DNA of 64,000 nucleotides from Flavivirga sp. 57AJ16 (GTDB taxonomy: Bacteria; Bacteroidota; Bacteroidia; Flavobacteriales; Flavobacteriaceae): positions 1 through 64,000 of the forward strand of contig NZ_JAQZAT010000016.1 in the NCBI RefSeq assembly GCF_028736925.1, written 5' to 3'. This document shows, in pieces, positions 61,775-64,000 of this stretch (position 1 is the first letter of the stretch; the number at the start of each line of letters is the position of its first letter). The notes beneath the pieces were generated by a model. The model was given only the letters and a program-made list of their open reading frames with translations, was not told the origin of the DNA and searched no databases. Both the position numbers and the translations under genes were made by a program.

Positions 61775-62558
61775 ATACCAATTATTACTCAAAACAACCC
61801 GTATAATTTGTTTAGTTCACTATCTTTCATTTTAAAAATAGGTGTTCATGAATCTTCGATTACTATTTCGCTCATATTTCAATATAAAACATGTACTCAG
61901 CTTCCTGCCTGCCGACGAGCTACGGTGTACCCACAAATCATGATCTTCTGTCGCAGCCACAGATAAAAAGAACTCGCTCTATGTCCCTTGCTTTCTTGTA
62001 TAGGTTTGCCGTGCCAGCCTCGCAGACCGTTTTTATAGAGAACTCAGGTCTCTCTGCTAGCTGTTGGAAAAATACCATAGAGCTGTCCCCGACCTTTCGG
62101 AAGGGGACCGAGCGTTTAAAAATAGTCCGGTGGACTATTTTAGCGTAGGAGCCAGGCTGCGCGAAGGACTAAAAAGCTTCGAGGAACAGGAGCATTGCCG
62201 TTGGCCATGGCGGTGGGGCGACGCGAAGTTTTGGGCCCGGTTCTTCTCTGGCGGCAGCATGAGAAGAAATACCTCTCGAAAGGGCGTCTTTTCTTTTGTT
62301 ACTTTTCTTTGGACGAGCAAAGAAATCGAAGATTCACGAACACCTATTTATCAAATAAGATCAGTGAGCTAAAAGTAAGTAAAAAGGGAAATAAGCTTTT
62401 GTTCATTATATTGAAAAAAGATGTGGGTACACTGTAGCTGCCGACGAGGCAGGGATTGGGTATAAAACCATAACAAAGGCTATGATTGAATTTTCTATCT
62501 TATCAGAACAAAATATAAATCAAATTATTTATAGCTCATTTTAAATAATAATTGGTAT
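61775..62558. repeat. 784-bp outer inverted-repeat element around a nested element
   Basis: Arms ATACCAATTATTA (61775-61787) and the exact complement (62546-62558) enclose a second inverted-repeat element (61840-62345). The arm core is also seen at the ends of the element at 27489-27832, pointing to one family. The arms are short, so the outer element is less certain than the inner one. Confidence 0.45.
61840..62345. mobile_element. 506-bp inverted-repeat element related to the 55-kb insertion
   Basis: Ends AGGTGTTCATGAATCTTCGAT (61840-61860) and the complement at 62325-62345 differ by one base in 21; weaker similarity continues about 35 bases outside. The right half shares about 140 bases with the element at 55158-55519 in opposite orientation (GTTACTTTTCTTTGGACGAG onward). 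Frames inside are open but match no protein family. Like the other elements it lacks a transposase gene. Confidence 0.6.
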
Positions 62559-62730
62559 TATTTATGCATTACCAATCTTGTCATTTTGTATTCTTTTTGC
62601 TTTTTATTTTTATCTCATTTGGTCTAGAAAAAAATTATGACATCTTCCTTAATAAAACTTTTGCCTATAAAGAATAAATAGTTAGTTTTGCTTAAATTTA
62701 TTTAGACTTAATAAAAATAATGATTAAAGT

Positions 62731-64000
62731 ATGAACAATTTGATTAAAAAATACATGTATACAGCCTTGTTTTTTTCGGGCTTATGTTGTTATGCCCAAA
62801 CCAGTGCTGTTAAGGGAAAAGTGACCACATCGAATGGTGCTCCTGTCGAAAACGTTAACATACTTTTGCAGGGTACGCAAAAGGGGACTGTTACCGACAT
62901 AAACGGAGACTATGTCCTTAAAGGGATAACGCCGGGAACGCATGTCTTGACCGCTTCCTATATTTCCTATGTCACGGCAAAAAAAGGCATCGTTATCAAT
63001 TCCAGCGAGACATTAAAAGTGGATTTTGTCCTGAACGAGGACAATCTAAATTTGGATGAAGTGGTTGTTTCGGCAGGTAGGACGCCGGAAAGGCTCTCGG
63101 AGATACCAGCCTCAATAACCATTGTGGATTCCAAACAATTAGAGCTTTTGGGAACTAGTACCACCAATATTAGCGAAATCCTGGAATATGCCATACCCGG
63201 CCTGGCGCCAAGCACGGGAACTTTTTCTAGTTGGGGACAAACCCTTAGGGGGCGTGAGCCTTTGATAATGGTGGATGGAATTCCACAATCGACCCCTTTG
63301 AGAAATGGTCAGGTAGATATAAAAAGTGTACAGCCCAACGACATTTCAAGAATTGAGGTCATTAAGGGGTCTGCGGCCATTTATGGTAATAGCGGAGATG
63401 GGGGAATCATTAATTATATTACAAAAAAACCGGAAAGGAACCAATCGTTTTCTGGTAATTCCAATCTGTGGGGTACGCTTAATCTGTCCGAGTCCAAAGA
63501 TGCCCTGGGATGGGGGGTACAACAATCTGTCACAGGTACTATGGACGATTTTTCCTATTATGTTTCGGGCAGTTATGAAAAAACTGGGAATAAATATGAT
63601 GGTAACGGTGATCCGCTTTCGCCTACATACGGGCTGGATAACACCAAGATCATAAGTACTTTGGGGAAAGTTGGCTATCAAATAAACGAGAGCCAAACAG
63701 TCGATTTAATGTTTAACCATTATAGAACGAGGCAAGAAAGTCCCTTTGTTCCTCTATTGGGTCATTTAGAGGTATTCAATGCTTCGGGCGATTATCTTGT
63801 TACGCCAACTATTGGGGTAGCCCCAACTGCTGAAAATCCCATACCAGAAGAAGCAGAAGGTTCTGGTGTTACTACCACAAATGCACAATTAAAATATACT
63901 TTAAGTGGCATATTCGATAATACCTCAAAACTTGAGACGGATTTGTATTATCAAAAGGGCAAGAACATTTTCTTTTATGATGCCACCTATTTTGAAAATG
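62731..64000 (+). CDS. TonB-dependent receptor, siderophore type (3' part outside the window)
   Basis: From the ATG at 62731 the frame stays open to the window end, giving 423 residues. It shows a signal peptide (SGLCCYAQ), a carboxypeptidase-regulatory-like domain (VTTSNGAPVENVNILLQGTQ through DINGDYVLKGI), DEVVVSAGRTPERLSEIPAS, and a plug with LRGREPLIMVDGIPQ, RIEVIKGSAAIYGNSGDGGI and NYITKKPE. The beginning of the barrel follows. The GSAAIYGNSGDGGIINYITK block is typical of siderophore receptors, not of SusC proteins, and no SusD is expected. Iron-chelate uptake is therefore the best guess; cobalamin or another ligand is possible. Confidence 0.85.
   Translation, partial: MNNLIKKYMYTALFFSGLCCYAQTSAVKGKVTTSNGAPVENVNILLQGTQKGTVTDINGDYVLKGITPGTHVLTASYISYVTAKKGIVINSSETLKVDFVLNEDNLNLDEVVVSAGRTPERLSEIPASITIVDSKQLELLGTSTTNISEILEYAIPGLAPSTGTFSSWGQTLRGREPLIMVDGIPQSTPLRNGQVDIKSVQPNDISRIEVIKGSAAIYGNSGDGGIINYITKKPERNQSFSGNSNLWGTLNLSESKDALGWGVQQSVTGTMDDFSYYVSGSYEKTGNKYDGNGDPLSPTYGLDNTKIISTLGKVGYQINESQTVDLMFNHYRTRQESPFVPLLGHLEVFNASGDYLVTPTIGVAPTAENPIPEEAEGSGVTTTNAQLKYTLSGIFDNTSKLETDLYYQKGKNIFFYDATYFEN

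Noticed and set aside
62064-62372. Overlapping open frames of 80-102 codons in the 62-kb element
   Set aside because: They arise from the GC-rich, stop-poor interior of the inverted-repeat element; several overlapping frames on both strands are open and none shows a domain.

Overview
The window looks like the chromosome of a polysaccharide-degrading member of the Flavobacteriia (Bacteroidota). It is AT-rich. It carries three SusC/SusD outer-membrane uptake pairs, many lipoproteins with acidic residues after the lipobox cysteine, a C-terminal type IX secretion (T9SS) sorting domain, a one-protein hybrid two-component sensor, and promoters of the Bacteroidota TTTG / TAnnTTTG type. No rRNA, tRNA or CRISPR array was recognised.

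Layout. (1) 1-1.5 kb: a membrane-regulator gene cut by the window edge, two decayed gene remnants and a terminator. (2) 1.5-13.6 kb: a locus with a GH125 exo-alpha-1,6-mannosidase, an alpha/beta-hydrolase esterase, a ROK sugar kinase, a LacI regulator (opposite strand), SusC, SusD and a lipoprotein with F5/8C domains. It is probably for alpha-mannan-type glycans. (3) 13.6-16.3 kb: a repeat, a metzincin-like lipoprotein and a dead integrase. (4) 16.3-27.4 kb: an operon of GH2, GH130, FAD oxidoreductase, SusC and SusD. (5) 27.4-40.9 kb: a pectin-type locus with a dead GH43, two GH105 unsaturated-uronyl hydrolases, BACON-GH43, a hybrid two-component system, a Big_2/F5-8C lipoprotein, a DUF4861 lipoprotein, KduI and KduD. 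GH105 enzymes release unsaturated uronate from lyase products, and KduI/KduD carry it towards 2-keto-3-deoxygluconate. (6) 40.9-41.8 kb: an IS21 remnant and a short inverted-repeat element. (7) 41.8-54.9 kb: a 2628-residue secreted protein joining a PhoD-like and a PhoX-like phosphatase through LamG repeats, a leucine-rich-repeat protein, and two overlapping di-heme cytochrome c peroxidase genes. (8) 55-61.6 kb: repeats, then a third SusC/SusD/F5-8C cluster on the minus strand. (9) 61.6-64 kb: nested inverted-repeat elements and the start of a siderophore-type TonB-dependent receptor.

The most striking points are three. First, the PhoD-LamG-PhoX-T9SS fusion and its redox/LRR neighbours. Second, an almost identical promoter-operator module in front of the SusC genes at 6.6 kb and 61.5 kb, which suggests one LacI regulator controls two distant loci. 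Third, a family of small inverted-repeat elements: three have target duplications, and one of these has its uninterrupted site preserved in a paralogous repeat 41 kb away in opposite orientation.
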